A DNA stretch of 64,000 bases, from NCBI GenBank assembly GCA_004294445.1, contig REAZ01000022.1, forward strand, positions 1 to 64,000, given 5' to 3'. The number at the start of each line of letters is the position of its first letter. The first letter of the stretch is position 1. Under the pieces are notes generated by a model. The model worked only from the letters and a program-made list of their open reading frames with translations. It had not been told where the DNA came from and made no database searches. The DNA is from Cytophagales bacterium (GTDB lineage Bacteria; Bacteroidota; Bacteroidia; Cytophagales; Thermoflexibacteraceae). The position numbers and the translations under genes are program-made. Positions 18,087-26,848 of the stretch are shown here, piece after piece.

Positions 18087-19055
18087 ATGAGCGAGACAGC
18101 AGCAAGCGAAAGCAAAACCGCCACTATTTGGAGTCGCTACATCAGGCAGTTTGAAAACTATATGCGATTGGAAAAAGCCATGTCCGAAAACTCTATTCAG
18201 GCATACATCAGAGATATAAACAAACTTTTCCAATTTGCCGCTATGCAGTTTGCCGAAGTAGAGCCTTTTGGCATCACCCCCGACCATTTGGGGGCGTTTG
18301 TCAAATATTTGCACCAATTTACCGTTTCTGATAACTCCCAAGCGCGTATTTTGGCAGGGATTAGGGCTTTTTATAAGTTTTTGGAAGAGGAAAACCTCAT
18401 AGACACCAACCCAACTGACCATATTACCAAGCCGCAGCTAAAACAGGTATTGCCAGATGTGCTTGATTTTTGGCAAATAGAAAAAATGCTAAATGCCATA
18501 GACCTTTCCACTGACAAAGGCATGAGAAACAGAACTATGATAGAAACGCTCTACAGTTCTGGGCTGCGGGTGAGCGAACTTATTGGGCTTAGGCTCACAG
18601 ATGTCTATTTCGAGGTGGGCTTTCTGAAAATTTTTGGCAAAGGAAATAAAGAACGCTTAATCCCTCTTGGCAGCGATGCGGCAAAATACCTGAAAATATA
18701 TGTAGAAGAAATCAGATGCCACATCAAACCAAAAGCAGGGCAGGAAAATTTCGTTTTTCTGAATAGCAGAGGAACTGCTTATACACGTATGACCGTTTTT
18801 AACATTATAAAGGAAGCGGCAGAAAATGCAGACATCAAAAAGAGTGTTAGTCCGCATACGTTCCGCCATTCTTTTGCCACGCACCTCATCGAGGGCGGTG
18901 CCGACCTCAGAGCCGTTCAGGAAATGCTTGGGCATGAATCTATTATGACCACAGGAATTTATACGCATTTGGACAGGGAGCATCTCAGGCAGATAATCAT
19001 AGAGCATCACCCAAGAGCAAAACAAAAAAATAAAACAGAAGAAACAAGTTCATAA
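18087..19055 (+). CDS. xerD: Site-specific tyrosine recombinase XerD
   Basis: Resolves chromosome dimers at dif together with XerC. 322 residues, with the N-terminal SAM-like DNA-binding domain (about 20-105) and the full catalytic set visible: R161 (SSGLRVSE), K185 (GKGNKER), H257 and R260 (SPHTFRHS), H283 (LGHESI) and Y292 (GIYTHLD). Length and motifs fit chromosomal XerD rather than an integrase, and no att site or phage gene is near. Confidence 0.9.
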   Translation: MSETAASESKTATIWSRYIRQFENYMRLEKAMSENSIQAYIRDINKLFQFAAMQFAEVEPFGITPDHLGAFVKYLHQFTVSDNSQARILAGIRAFYKFLEEENLIDTNPTDHITKPQLKQVLPDVLDFWQIEKMLNAIDLSTDKGMRNRTMIETLYSSGLRVSELIGLRLTDVYFEVGFLKIFGKGNKERLIPLGSDAAKYLKIYVEEIRCHIKPKAGQENFVFLNSRGTAYTRMTVFNIIKEAAENADIKKSVSPHTFRHSFATHLIEGGADLRAVQEMLGHESIMTTGIYTHLDREHLRQIIIEHHPRAKQKNKTEETSS

Positions 19056-19074
19056 CTAAATATTAATTTAAAAT

Positions 19075-19617
19075 ATGCCTTTTCAAGTTAGATTAGCTAC
19101 GGCAGGCGATGCAGCTCTCATTTCAGCAATAGGTAGAGAGGCTTTTTATGCGGCTTTTTCTCCCTATCAGACCGCAGAAGATATGCAAATGTATCTTGAT
19201 GCAAGCTATTATCCCGCCAAGTTATTGGTAGAAATCCAAGATACTAAGTGCAGGTTTTTACTCTTAGAGGAAGACCACGTACCGATTGGGTTTGCCAAAA
19301 TAGTAGCATCTTTACCCACTGAAAATGAAGGAGTTGATATTTTTGATAAAGATGTACTCACAGAAAAACTGATGCTCATTTCCAAAATTTACTTACTCCC
19401 GCAGTTTGCGGGTAAGCGAATAGGGCATTTGCTTATGGACGAATGTTGTCTGATAGCCCAAGACGAAGGTTATGACGGGGTATGGCTTTGCGTTTGGCAG
19501 CAAAACGAAAGAGCGATTAAGTTTTATGAAAAATACGAATTTAAAAAAATAGGCTATACCCAGTTTTTGTTGGGTAAATCCTTGAATGACGATTTTGTGA
19601 TGGCAAAGATATTCTAA
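19075..19617 (+). CDS. GNAT-family N-acetyltransferase
   Basis: 180 residues. Acetyl-CoA-binding motif A is seen as SKIYLLPQFAGKRIGHLLMD, and motif B as LCVWQQNERAIKFYEKYEFKKIGYT. The N-terminus (RLATAGDAALISAI) is the usual first strand and helix. Substrate unknown; could be a protein N-terminus, polyamine or antibiotic. 19 bases after xerD on the same strand. Confidence 0.85.
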   Translation: MPFQVRLATAGDAALISAIGREAFYAAFSPYQTAEDMQMYLDASYYPAKLLVEIQDTKCRFLLLEEDHVPIGFAKIVASLPTENEGVDIFDKDVLTEKLMLISKIYLLPQFAGKRIGHLLMDECCLIAQDEGYDGVWLCVWQQNERAIKFYEKYEFKKIGYTQFLLGKSLNDDFVMAKIF

Positions 19618-19700
19618 AATCTAAAGCCTAATTTGGGGCTTCTAAAAAAAATATAACCGAATCGTAATAATAATTTTACGTTTCTCTGTTCTTATTTTTG

Positions 19701-19708
19701 TAACTTTG
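19701..19708 (+). promoter_or_regulatory. -7 element of the PspC-like gene
   Basis: TAACTTTG, a full match to TAnnTTTG, 34 bases before the ATG. No clear -33. Confidence 0.4.
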
Positions 19709-19742
19709 TCTTGCTTTTAAGACTATTATATCAACTTGACTT

Positions 19743-19964
19743 ATGATGAAAACTTTACAAAACTTTATGGAGCAACGCGTATATGGAGTATGCTCCAAAT
19801 TAGGAGAAACATTTGGCATATCGAGTGGCAGTATAAGGCTTTATTTTATTTATACTTCCCTTCTTGCCTTTGGCTCTCCTATTATCCTATACTTGGTATT
19901 GGCTTTTTGGCTTAATATCCGCAAGTACCTACGCCGCCAAAATAACTTCGTAAGAGAATTATAA
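19743..19964 (+). CDS. Small PspC-domain membrane protein
   Basis: 73 residues. RVYGVCSKLGETFGISSGSI followed by RLYFIYTSLLAFGSPIILYLVLAFWLNI matches the PspC domain: a short amphipathic segment then a transmembrane helix. PspC domains work in envelope-stress sensing, but this stand-alone version has no psp operon around it. Starts ATGATG (first or second Met). It has its own -7 element. Confidence 0.75.
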   Translation: MMKTLQNFMEQRVYGVCSKLGETFGISSGSIRLYFIYTSLLAFGSPIILYLVLAFWLNIRKYLRRQNNFVREL

Positions 19965-19997
19965 AACACTGTTCTCTTACGAAAGTTATCTCCCGCT

Positions 19998-21050
19998 CTA
20001 TTTGAAATAAAACCCATTGGGGGCTACGCCTACATTCATAGAGTCTATGGCTGCCCCGCTTATATTAAAACGAATAAATTTGCTATTTGTGGAAAAATTA
20101 CCTGCTATCGCTCCGTAAAGCATATCTGTAGCGGCATCATAACCTAAGCCATAGAAACTCTTGATAATGAGCGGATTGGTACTGATACCGCTATTAATAT
20201 TTTGGCTAAAAACTCGCCCACTGTAGCTATAAAACAGTGTGTTTTTGCTTTTATTCGTTACCAAACTGCCCAATCCGTGCTTTTCAAAAGTAAAATTTTG
20301 CTCTATTTGGTTAGTAGTTGGGTTTATGCGGATAAGTTGGGCGGGGCTTACCGTTACCGAAGCTGTACCGTTCCACTGACTTCTGCCGTTGCACGTTACC
20401 CAAACGCTATTATTTACATCCAGAGCCAAGCTGTTCGGATTGTCGGGTGTACTTATCGTAGCACTTACCTCGTCTTTCTGCAAATCAATCACAAATACTC
20501 TATTTTCATTAGAAAAGCCACCATTGCAACTCACAAAAACCTTATTATCTACTTTGAGCATTTTTTCTGCCCCCTTGCCAACTTGTATAGTCTTTGTTAC
20601 CGTATTAGTCTGTAAATCAATAACTTTCACGCTGCCATCTATGCCGCCTACGCCCCATTGCGAAATGTAGCCTTTCTTATCGTCAATGCCTAAAAAATAT
20701 CTCGGCATTTCCAAGCCCTGAATCGTGCCTACTTCTTTGAAATCCCACGCCTGTACCACTTCTACTTTTTTGGCATTATTCACCACCAAATAGGCTTTAT
20801 TGTTATGAATTTCAATAGATTGCAAAATATTTCCCAAAGGTCTGTTATTTACTGTCTGGAAAATATCATTCTCTACCGTTTTGCTCTCCCGATTGAAGAA
20901 ACTAACCGTACCTGTGCCTGTCTGAAACTGCCCTTCATTAGAAATAAAAACTCCTGAAGAATATTTACCTGTGGGGGTGGCATCTTCGCTTTTGCTGCAC
21001 GAGAAAAATAGAACTGCTAAAAAGCTGATAAATAAATAATTAGATTTCAT
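19998..21050 (-). CDS. BtuG-like surface beta-propeller lipoprotein
   Basis: 350 residues. Lipoprotein signal (LFFSCSKSE, Cys18) then repeated beta-propeller blades of YncE type (for example GSVKVIDLQTNTVTKTIQVG, NRVFVIDLQKDEVSATIST). It follows a BtuB-like receptor by 29 bases on the same strand, downstream of a cobalamin riboswitch. In Bacteroides, BtuG is exactly such a surface beta-propeller lipoprotein that captures B12 with extreme affinity and sits on BtuB. Context plus fold therefore suggest a B12-capture lipoprotein. The name by homology alone would only be 'YncE/DUF5074-like'. Confidence 0.8.
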   Translation of the reverse strand: MKSNYLFISFLAVLFFSCSKSEDATPTGKYSSGVFISNEGQFQTGTGTVSFFNRESKTVENDIFQTVNNRPLGNILQSIEIHNNKAYLVVNNAKKVEVVQAWDFKEVGTIQGLEMPRYFLGIDDKKGYISQWGVGGIDGSVKVIDLQTNTVTKTIQVGKGAEKMLKVDNKVFVSCNGGFSNENRVFVIDLQKDEVSATISTPDNPNSLALDVNNSVWVTCNGRSQWNGTASVTVSPAQLIRINPTTNQIEQNFTFEKHGLGSLVTNKSKNTLFYSYSGRVFSQNINSGISTNPLIIKSFYGLGYDAATDMLYGAIAGNFSTNSKFIRFNISGAAIDSMNVGVAPNGFYFK

Positions 21051-21079
21051 TTGTTAAATTATTAAAATTAAAAAAATCA

Positions 21080-22987
21080 CTAAAACTCATAATTGATAAC
21101 TATCATAAAGTTTCGCATGGGCATGGGTCTGAAAGCAATTTGCTGATACGACTTATTCCATATATTGTTGATTTGCAGTTGGAAACTCAAAGACTTGATT
21201 TTCTGTTGGATAGACAAATTTCCTACGCTGAAAAAAGGCAATTTTTGCGAACTATCGGCTGTAGTAAACCTTTCTCCTGTAAAAATCTGATGATAGTTTA
21301 ATTGTAAGCTATTGAAAATCAAAGAGATATTGGCTTGGATGGTTTGCTTGGGTACATAAATGAGTTGCTGATGAAGACTGTTCTCATCTCCTTTTCCTAC
21401 TTTTTCGTTAGTAGAAATCACATAGTTATAGCTTATAGAAGATTTTAGCTTAACCTTTTGAAAATCAATAGAGTAATTTGCAGTAAGTTCTAAACCCCTC
21501 GACCAAACCTTAAGTACATTATTGGCTTCCCACTTCCCTTGCTGGTTTGGTAGCCAAGCTATCCAGTTGTCTATCAGGCTATTAAACAGGGTAAGCTCAA
21601 TGTTACTTCGGTACTTGCGCACGCGCTTGGGGAGGAGAGGTAGTGGCGAATATTCTACAGAAATTTCACTACTCCAGCCCGATTCTGGGGTGAGATTAGG
21701 GTTGCCGCCTGCCTGCCAATAGAGGTCGTTGAACGTAGGGACACGATATGTTTTAGCAATATTTCCTTTTAAAGTCCAATTTTTGTATAGGATTCCCTCA
21801 AACCCAAGCGAAGGTGTAAACGGTGCAAAGTAGTTGTCAATCAGTTCTTTACGAAGGCTTACTACTGTATTCCAGGTATCTTTGGCATTATTCATTTTAT
21901 AAGAAAGAAACAAAGAAGTACGATTTTGCAATTTTCCGATTCGATAGCCGTCTGTTTCTGCCCTAAAATAGGTATGATTCAAGCCAATATTGAGTAGTTG
22001 ATTTTTAGAAATCGCTATTTTGCTTTCTATTTCCCCAATCCAAGTAACCGCCTTGCTTAGTGCAAATAATTGTATGTCAGGCTCTTGATAGATTAACTTC
22101 TCTTTAAAAAAAGCACTTCGGGCAAAGTAACTTGCCTTGTTGCGTTGGTAACGCCAGTTGGTCGTAATTCGCACAGATTCATCTTGCTGGGATGCTTTGC
22201 TTGATGCTGTAGTGAGGGTAGGGGGGACTTGCCTGTCTGCGTTCAGATACCAAATTTGCAAATCTATTTGCTGTTTTTCATTTATTTTCAAGTAATTTTC
22301 TTGCAAGAAACCATATTGTTTGAAGGCACTATTGCTTTGCTTTTCTATAGGCTTTCCAAATTTGGCAGTATTGATGAAAGTAAAATCATTTTCGGCAGCA
22401 TGGTTAAAAAACCTTACACCTGTAACAAAATTTTTCTTACTGACTTTTAATTTGATGCCCTGCTGAAAATTGGCGAAACTTCCCGCCCCTATTTGTGCCG
22501 AAATGCTTAACTTTTCTCCAAAATTTGCCGAACTATTGAGGTGAATAGCCCCGCCTACGGCTCCGCTGCCAAACAAAGCACTTGCCCCACCATGCTGAAT
22601 ATCAACATTATCCAATAGGAAAGCAGGTAATAAAGCCAAATCTACGGTGCCGTTCATGGAACTTTGCAAGTTAAAGCCGTTCCAAAGTACCGCCGTATGG
22701 CTTGCCCCTGTACCCCTGAGCGAAGGAGTTGCCAAGCTACCTACCCCATAACTTTTGATGAAAACTTGCGAATAATTTGTAAGGAAATCTGCTAAGTTAT
22801 TGGTTTTAAAATGACTAAATGTGGTGCTATCTGCTTTCTGGATTTTATTTCCCGAACTGAAATAAGCTAACCTATTTGCCTGCACTACTACACCTGCTAA
22901 AGTCTTGGTTTTCAGACTATCCTGAGCCAATACGCAAGCAGCAGTGTTTAGCCAAGCAAAACACAAACATACAAATCTTAGCATCAT
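21080..22987 (-). CDS. btuB: TonB-dependent cobalamin receptor (BtuB-like)
   Basis: 635 residues. Signal peptide ending CVLAQ, a TonB-box-like segment (KTLAGVVVQANR), plug domain (PSLRGTGASHTAVLWNGFNLQ, DNVDIQHGGASALFGSGAVGGAI) and a 22-strand-type barrel ending in an aromatic residue (MIVINYEF). It carries B12 across the outer membrane using TonB energy. The substrate is assigned from the cobalamin riboswitch directly in its leader and the BtuG-like partner downstream; the barrel alone would not settle it. Confidence 0.9.
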   Translation of the reverse strand: MMLRFVCLCFAWLNTAACVLAQDSLKTKTLAGVVVQANRLAYFSSGNKIQKADSTTFSHFKTNNLADFLTNYSQVFIKSYGVGSLATPSLRGTGASHTAVLWNGFNLQSSMNGTVDLALLPAFLLDNVDIQHGGASALFGSGAVGGAIHLNSSANFGEKLSISAQIGAGSFANFQQGIKLKVSKKNFVTGVRFFNHAAENDFTFINTAKFGKPIEKQSNSAFKQYGFLQENYLKINEKQQIDLQIWYLNADRQVPPTLTTASSKASQQDESVRITTNWRYQRNKASYFARSAFFKEKLIYQEPDIQLFALSKAVTWIGEIESKIAISKNQLLNIGLNHTYFRAETDGYRIGKLQNRTSLFLSYKMNNAKDTWNTVVSLRKELIDNYFAPFTPSLGFEGILYKNWTLKGNIAKTYRVPTFNDLYWQAGGNPNLTPESGWSSEISVEYSPLPLLPKRVRKYRSNIELTLFNSLIDNWIAWLPNQQGKWEANNVLKVWSRGLELTANYSIDFQKVKLKSSISYNYVISTNEKVGKGDENSLHQQLIYVPKQTIQANISLIFNSLQLNYHQIFTGERFTTADSSQKLPFFSVGNLSIQQKIKSLSFQLQINNIWNKSYQQIAFRPMPMRNFMIVINYEF

Positions 22988-23047
22988 TTTGAAAAGATGT
23001 AAGGAATTGATTAAAGAAATGTAAAATGCAAAATATTGTACTTTACG

Positions 23048-23071
23048 CTTATTTTTCTTCCCGAAAATAAG
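23048..23071 (-). promoter_or_regulatory. Hairpin 3' of the riboswitch, probable expression platform
   Basis: On the minus strand CTTATTTT pairs with AAAATAAG around a loop containing CGGGAAG. It lies between the aptamer and the btuB start without a following U-tract, so control of translation or a combined structure is more likely than simple termination. Confidence 0.45.
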
Positions 23072-23081
23072 TTTACTAAAA

Positions 23082-23268
23082 GATTACGGTAGGTCTCCTG
23101 ACTTGCTTTTATCTTTTCAGCCTTCCCGTTCTTCCAAAAAAACAGTGGCAAAGGATTGAGAAAAGAGTTAATTAAAAAACAGCTTACAGTTGCGGGAACA
23201 GTGCCTGATTTTCACAGACTTCCCTTATTAAGGCAGTAGGTTGGTTTGCCTACAAGCCACCAATAATC
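23082..23268 (-). ncRNA. Cobalamin (B12) riboswitch
   Basis: On the minus strand the conserved elements come in the right order: GGCAAACC, a GGGAA segment, GTGAAAATCAGGCACTGTTC, CCGCAACTGTAAG, GCCACTG, GGGAAGG, then the B12-box region AGTCAGGAGACCTACC. The ends pair as P1: GATTA-tt-GGT with ACC-g-TAATC. B12 binding is expected to shut off the downstream btuB/btuG-like operon. Very similar to standard cobalamin riboswitches. Confidence 0.95.
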
Positions 23269-23272
23269 AGCA

Positions 23273-23302
23273 CAAAGATAGAAAAAATTATTTTAAAGCA
23301 AA
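23273..23302 (-). promoter_or_regulatory. Promoter of the B12 uptake operon
   Basis: On the minus strand TTTG (23302-23299), an 18-base spacer, and TATCTTTG (23280-23273). Transcription would begin about 5 bases on, right at the P1 helix of the riboswitch. Confidence 0.6.
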
Positions 23303-23401
23303 AAAATTACTATTATTGCATGAAAAGAATGTGTAAACCTTTTTATTTGTTAAAAAATAAACTTTAAAGCGTTTACTTACCCTTAATTTTGCAATCAAAT
23401 T

Positions 23402-23983
23402 ATGGCAAAGCAAGTGTTCATGACCAATGACCAAACTTTGGTAGATAAGATTAGAGAAGGCGACAGTGATGCACTGAAGTATCTCTATAAAAAATATTAT
23501 CCTGTTGTTTTACGTCTGATTACTCAAAACAGTGGAGATGAAGAAGATGCAGAAGATATTTACCAAGAAACATTGATTGTTTTGTATGAAAAAGCCAAAG
23601 ACCCAAATTTCAAACTCAGTAGTAGTTTGAAGACTTTTATTTACTCTGTAAGTAGAAATAAATGGCTTTATAAACTTCGTCAAGAAGGTACGGGCAGCGT
23701 TAGTTTTGAGGAAGTTGAAGATTATATAGAAGTAGCTGACGAAGCCAAAGAATTTGATAGTGAGATAGTTGATTATGATAATTTGCTGGGAGAAGCCCTC
23801 AAAAAAATGGACGATACTTGTCGAAAATTGTTAGAATATTTCTATTATCACAAACTTCCACTTGAAACTATAGCCCAAAAATTAAACTATAATAATGGGA
23901 ATACGGCAAAGGCAAAGAAAAATAAATGTATGAATAAGGCAAGGGCTATTGCCAAAGATTTGATGAATAAGTACGAAATCTAA
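23402..23983 (+). CDS. ECF-type RNA polymerase sigma factor
   Basis: 193 residues. Sigma-70 region 2 (EGDSDALKYLYKKYYPVVLRL; DAEDIYQETLIVLYEKAK; FIYSVSRNKWL) and region 4 (DDTCRKLLEYFYYHKLPLETIAQKLNYNNGNTAKAKKNKCM). No region 1 or 3. The next gene, 44 bases on, encodes a single-pass membrane protein that is a reasonable anti-sigma candidate. A -7 match TAATTTTG sits at 23384-23391, giving a leader only a few bases long. Confidence 0.88.
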   Translation: MAKQVFMTNDQTLVDKIREGDSDALKYLYKKYYPVVLRLITQNSGDEEDAEDIYQETLIVLYEKAKDPNFKLSSSLKTFIYSVSRNKWLYKLRQEGTGSVSFEEVEDYIEVADEAKEFDSEIVDYDNLLGEALKKMDDTCRKLLEYFYYHKLPLETIAQKLNYNNGNTAKAKKNKCMNKARAIAKDLMNKYEI

Positions 23984-24027
23984 GCAAATCAAACTTAAAT
24001 TGATTTAGAACCTTAATTGATAAAGAT

Positions 24028-24765
24028 ATGCTCATAAATGATGATAACAAAAGTGAGTTGATAGACGCTTACTTAGATGGTAGAATGAGTACCGAAGATG
24101 TAGCGGCATTTGCGATAGAGCTAAAAAATGATGCAGATTTACGCGTAGAGGTACAGGCACAGAAAGCGGTACGCAAAAGTATGGTTTTGCAAGGACGCAA
24201 GGAAATGAAGCTAAAGCTGAAAGCTTTTCACGCTGAAATGCAAGAGGAAAACAATAGCGAAAATGCGAATAAAGAGGCTATTATGCGCTCCATTGGTGTT
24301 GGAGGTAAGACAGAGGAAAAAGTAAAGCCTGTAATTTTCTCGTATCGTAGCAAGACGATGTATGCTATTGCGGCGGCGGTAGTGGTGCTGATGGTAAGTT
24401 CTATTGCCTTTTTTGCCTACAGAGAACAAAAACAAGATGCCCTTGCAAAACAGGGGAAGGTTTATAAAATAGAAATGAAAGACTTGGGGCAAGTAGCAAT
24501 GAGTTTTGCGGGCAAAGAAAGCCCTGTTTCTACTTCCTTAGTGCTATTTCTGAAAGGAGATGACAAATACAATTTTCATTATCAGTTTACAGATACGCTT
24601 ACTATTTTTTCCAAATATTTAGACCCCGCTAATGCAAATATTTATGTGGAGCATGATGCAGGGAAGAAAACATATTTGCTCATCATAGATGGAAAGCGGT
24701 ATCCTTTGGAAAGAGGGTTTATAGACATTAATCCTCTCAAACAGGAAGACGAATTAAGAAAATAA
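24028..24765 (+). CDS. Single-pass membrane protein, candidate anti-sigma factor
   Basis: 245 residues. The cytoplasmic N-terminus (about 1-108) starts SELIDAYLDGRMSTEDVAAFAIEL, a helical segment like that of Bacteroidota anti-sigma proteins though without a zinc finger. One transmembrane helix follows (MYAIAAAVVVLMVSSIAFFAY, about 112-132), then a periplasmic domain. Its position right after an ECF sigma gene on the same strand is the main argument for an anti-sigma role; sequence alone does not prove it. Confidence 0.65.
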   Translation: MLINDDNKSELIDAYLDGRMSTEDVAAFAIELKNDADLRVEVQAQKAVRKSMVLQGRKEMKLKLKAFHAEMQEENNSENANKEAIMRSIGVGGKTEEKVKPVIFSYRSKTMYAIAAAVVVLMVSSIAFFAYREQKQDALAKQGKVYKIEMKDLGQVAMSFAGKESPVSTSLVLFLKGDDKYNFHYQFTDTLTIFSKYLDPANANIYVEHDAGKKTYLLIIDGKRYPLERGFIDINPLKQEDELRK

Positions 24766-24768
24766 ATT

Positions 24769-24807
24769 AAAAAACACCTTCTTAAGTTTTTTTAGGAAGG
24801 TGTTTTT
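24769..24807 (+). terminator. Rho-independent terminator
   Basis: AAAACACCTTCTTAA pairs with TTAGGAAGGTGTTTT (one G-U) and a T-run follows on the plus strand, with A-run symmetry on the other. It closes the sigma factor/membrane protein unit. Confidence 0.8.
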
Positions 24808-24829
24808 CATTGTTGTCTTTCTATTTTTC

Positions 24830-24837
24830 TACCTTTG
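24830..24837 (+). promoter_or_regulatory. -7 element of the DUF5683 gene
   Basis: TACCTTTG, full match to TAnnTTTG. It overlaps a TTG at 24835 that would otherwise open the longer reading frame, so the ATG at 24859 is the start. Confidence 0.45.
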
Positions 24838-24858
24838 GGCTTTCAAAATGAGCAAAGC

Positions 24859-25662
24859 ATGATAAATAGTAAGCAGACCTATCAAAAAAAGATTTCCACG
24901 ATATTACTGATTGGAGTTTCTTTTTTTACCTTTTTATTATATTCCTCAAGTTCCTCTGCACAGATAGACAGCACCAAGCAAGAGAAACCTGCCTTGATAG
25001 ATAGCCTCAAAAAGCAAGTAAAAACGAAAAAAGGCTTGTTTTGGCTTCTAAAAAACAAGAAAAAAATAAGCAAAGATTCTACTTTGTTAGCCATCAAAGA
25101 TTCTATTTATCGCAATAGAAAATTTGAAATCGACTCGATGGCTTTGGTAGCGAGGTCGGCTTTGGATTCCCTATACGGCTATGGTGAGGGAAAAATGTCC
25201 CTGCCTACGCGTGCTGCGCTGCTCTCTGCCGCTTTGCCAGGGCTTGGGCAATATTTTAACCGAAGTCTATGGTATCTGAAAATACCGCTCATCTACGGGC
25301 TATTGGGTTTTACTACCTACCAGATTTTGGCAAATCATAAGCAATATATCACCCTAAGAGATGCCCTGCTCTACAGAGAAGATGGCAACCCGCTTACAGT
25401 TTCCGATGCCCGATATGCTACTTTTACCAATGACGGATTGCGCTCTCGCCGAGATGCCTACAGGCGAGATAGGGAATTTAACATGATTTTGACTTTGGGC
25501 GTGTATATGCTCAATGTAGCAGAGGCTGCCGCTACTGCCCACCTGAAGTCTTTTGATATTTCTGATGATTTAAGTCTAAAAATACACCCTAAAACAATGT
25601 TAATGCCCGATAATCAGATTTTTGCAGGGATTTCTTTTCGCTTTTCTCTTAAGGGAAGGTAG
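24859..25662 (+). CDS. DUF5683 membrane/secreted protein
   Basis: About 267 residues. An N-terminal hydrophobic signal (ISTILLIGVSFFTFLLYSSSSSAQ), a lysine-rich linker, then the family core AALLSAALPGLGQYFNRSLWYLKIPLIYGLLGFTTYQIL and TLGVYMLNVAEAAATAHLKSFD, two membrane-embedded segments. Function unknown for the family; a role in envelope biogenesis is speculative. Start set by the overlapping promoter element. Confidence 0.82.
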   Translation: MINSKQTYQKKISTILLIGVSFFTFLLYSSSSSAQIDSTKQEKPALIDSLKKQVKTKKGLFWLLKNKKKISKDSTLLAIKDSIYRNRKFEIDSMALVARSALDSLYGYGEGKMSLPTRAALLSAALPGLGQYFNRSLWYLKIPLIYGLLGFTTYQILANHKQYITLRDALLYREDGNPLTVSDARYATFTNDGLRSRRDAYRRDREFNMILTLGVYMLNVAEAAATAHLKSFDISDDLSLKIHPKTMLMPDNQIFAGISFRFSLKGR

Positions 25663-25739
25663 TAGGGGCATGACGATTTGATGCAAATGATTGCCCTCTT
25701 ATGCAAGTTTAAAGAAATTTTGGAAACAAAACTGCTTGA

Positions 25740-26831
25740 TTAGCGGGGAGGGCGAATATCAAACAAGCTAATTTCCTGATTTATTTCCTTGAAAAGCCCT
25801 GCGGTGCGTTCGGGTCTTGCGTCAGTGATAAATACCTGCCCGAACTTGCCACTACTCATTAGCTCCATGAGTTTTTTGATTCGCATATCATCCAATCTAT
25901 CAAAAATATCATCTAAAAGTAAAATAGGTTTGACATTTTTGAGCTGACTAAGTAGCTCAAACTGTGCCAATTTGAGGGCTATCACATAGCTTTTTTGCTG
26001 CCCCTGCGAGCCAAACTTATTGATGGAATAGCCACTAATTTGGAAATTATAGTCGTCCTTATGAATTCCTTTGGTAGTGCGGTGTAGCAAAATATCTTTG
26101 CTTAATTGGTTTTCAAATAGGCTTTCAAAGTTTTCCGTTTGCAAATCAGAGAGGTAAGAAAGTGTGATTTTTTCTCTTTCGTTGCAAATAAAAAAATAGT
26201 AATTTTCCAAGATAGGAATAAAACTATGCACAAAGGCGGTTCGCTTTTCAAAAATATTTTTTGCCAAAGGTAAAAGCTGGGCATTGTAAGTTTCTATGAG
26301 GGTTTTATCTACATAGTTTCTTTCGGCAAACTGTTTAAGCAGACTATTTCTTTGTTCTAATAACTTGTTGTATTTGAGCAAGTCTGCCAGATATATTTGA
26401 TCTATTTGGCTAAGGGTGTTATCGAAAAATTTACGTCTTACCTCACTGCCCTCTCGAATCAAATCAGTGTCATAAGGAGTCATCAGTACGCAGGGGAAAC
26501 GCCCAATATGCTCACTAATTTTAGGATATGCTTTCTTATCCACTTTGAGTGTTTTGGTTTTTCCCTCTTGGAGACTGCAGTGAATTTCGTATTCTTTTTC
26601 TTCTTTTTCAAAGATGCCTTGCACCAAAAAGAAGTTAGCTTCGTGCCTAATATTTTGGCTATCTACCACATTAAAAGCACTTTTGCTTAGGCAAAGATAA
26701 TGAATAGCGTCCAAAAGATTTGTCTTTCCACTTCCATTTTCCCCTACAATGCCATTCACCCCTTCCGAAAAAGAAAGCGTAAGTTCTTCATAGTTTTTGA
26801 AGTTAGCTAATTGTATTTTTCTTATTTGCAA
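25740..26831 (-). CDS. recF: DNA replication and repair protein RecF
   Basis: About 363 residues. SMC-like ATPase that loads RecA at gaps. Walker A GENGSGKTN, signature region FGSQGQQKSYVIALKLAQ and Walker B PILLLDDIFDRLDD. The open frame reaches back to 26945 inside uppP, but homology begins at LQIRKIQLANFKNYEEL, so a TTG start at 26831, 17 bases after the uppP stop, is chosen. RecR lies elsewhere in this window (39315); RecO was not found. Confidence 0.92.
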   Translation of the reverse strand: MQIRKIQLANFKNYEELTLSFSEGVNGIVGENGSGKTNLLDAIHYLCLSKSAFNVVDSQNIRHEANFFLVQGIFEKEEKEYEIHCSLQEGKTKTLKVDKKAYPKISEHIGRFPCVLMTPYDTDLIREGSEVRRKFFDNTLSQIDQIYLADLLKYNKLLEQRNSLLKQFAERNYVDKTLIETYNAQLLPLAKNIFEKRTAFVHSFIPILENYYFFICNEREKITLSYLSDLQTENFESLFENQLSKDILLHRTTKGIHKDDYNFQISGYSINKFGSQGQQKSYVIALKLAQFELLSQLKNVKPILLLDDIFDRLDDMRIKKLMELMSSGKFGQVFITDARPERTAGLFKEINQEISLFDIRPPR

Positions 26832-26848
26832 GGCAATAATAAATTTTA

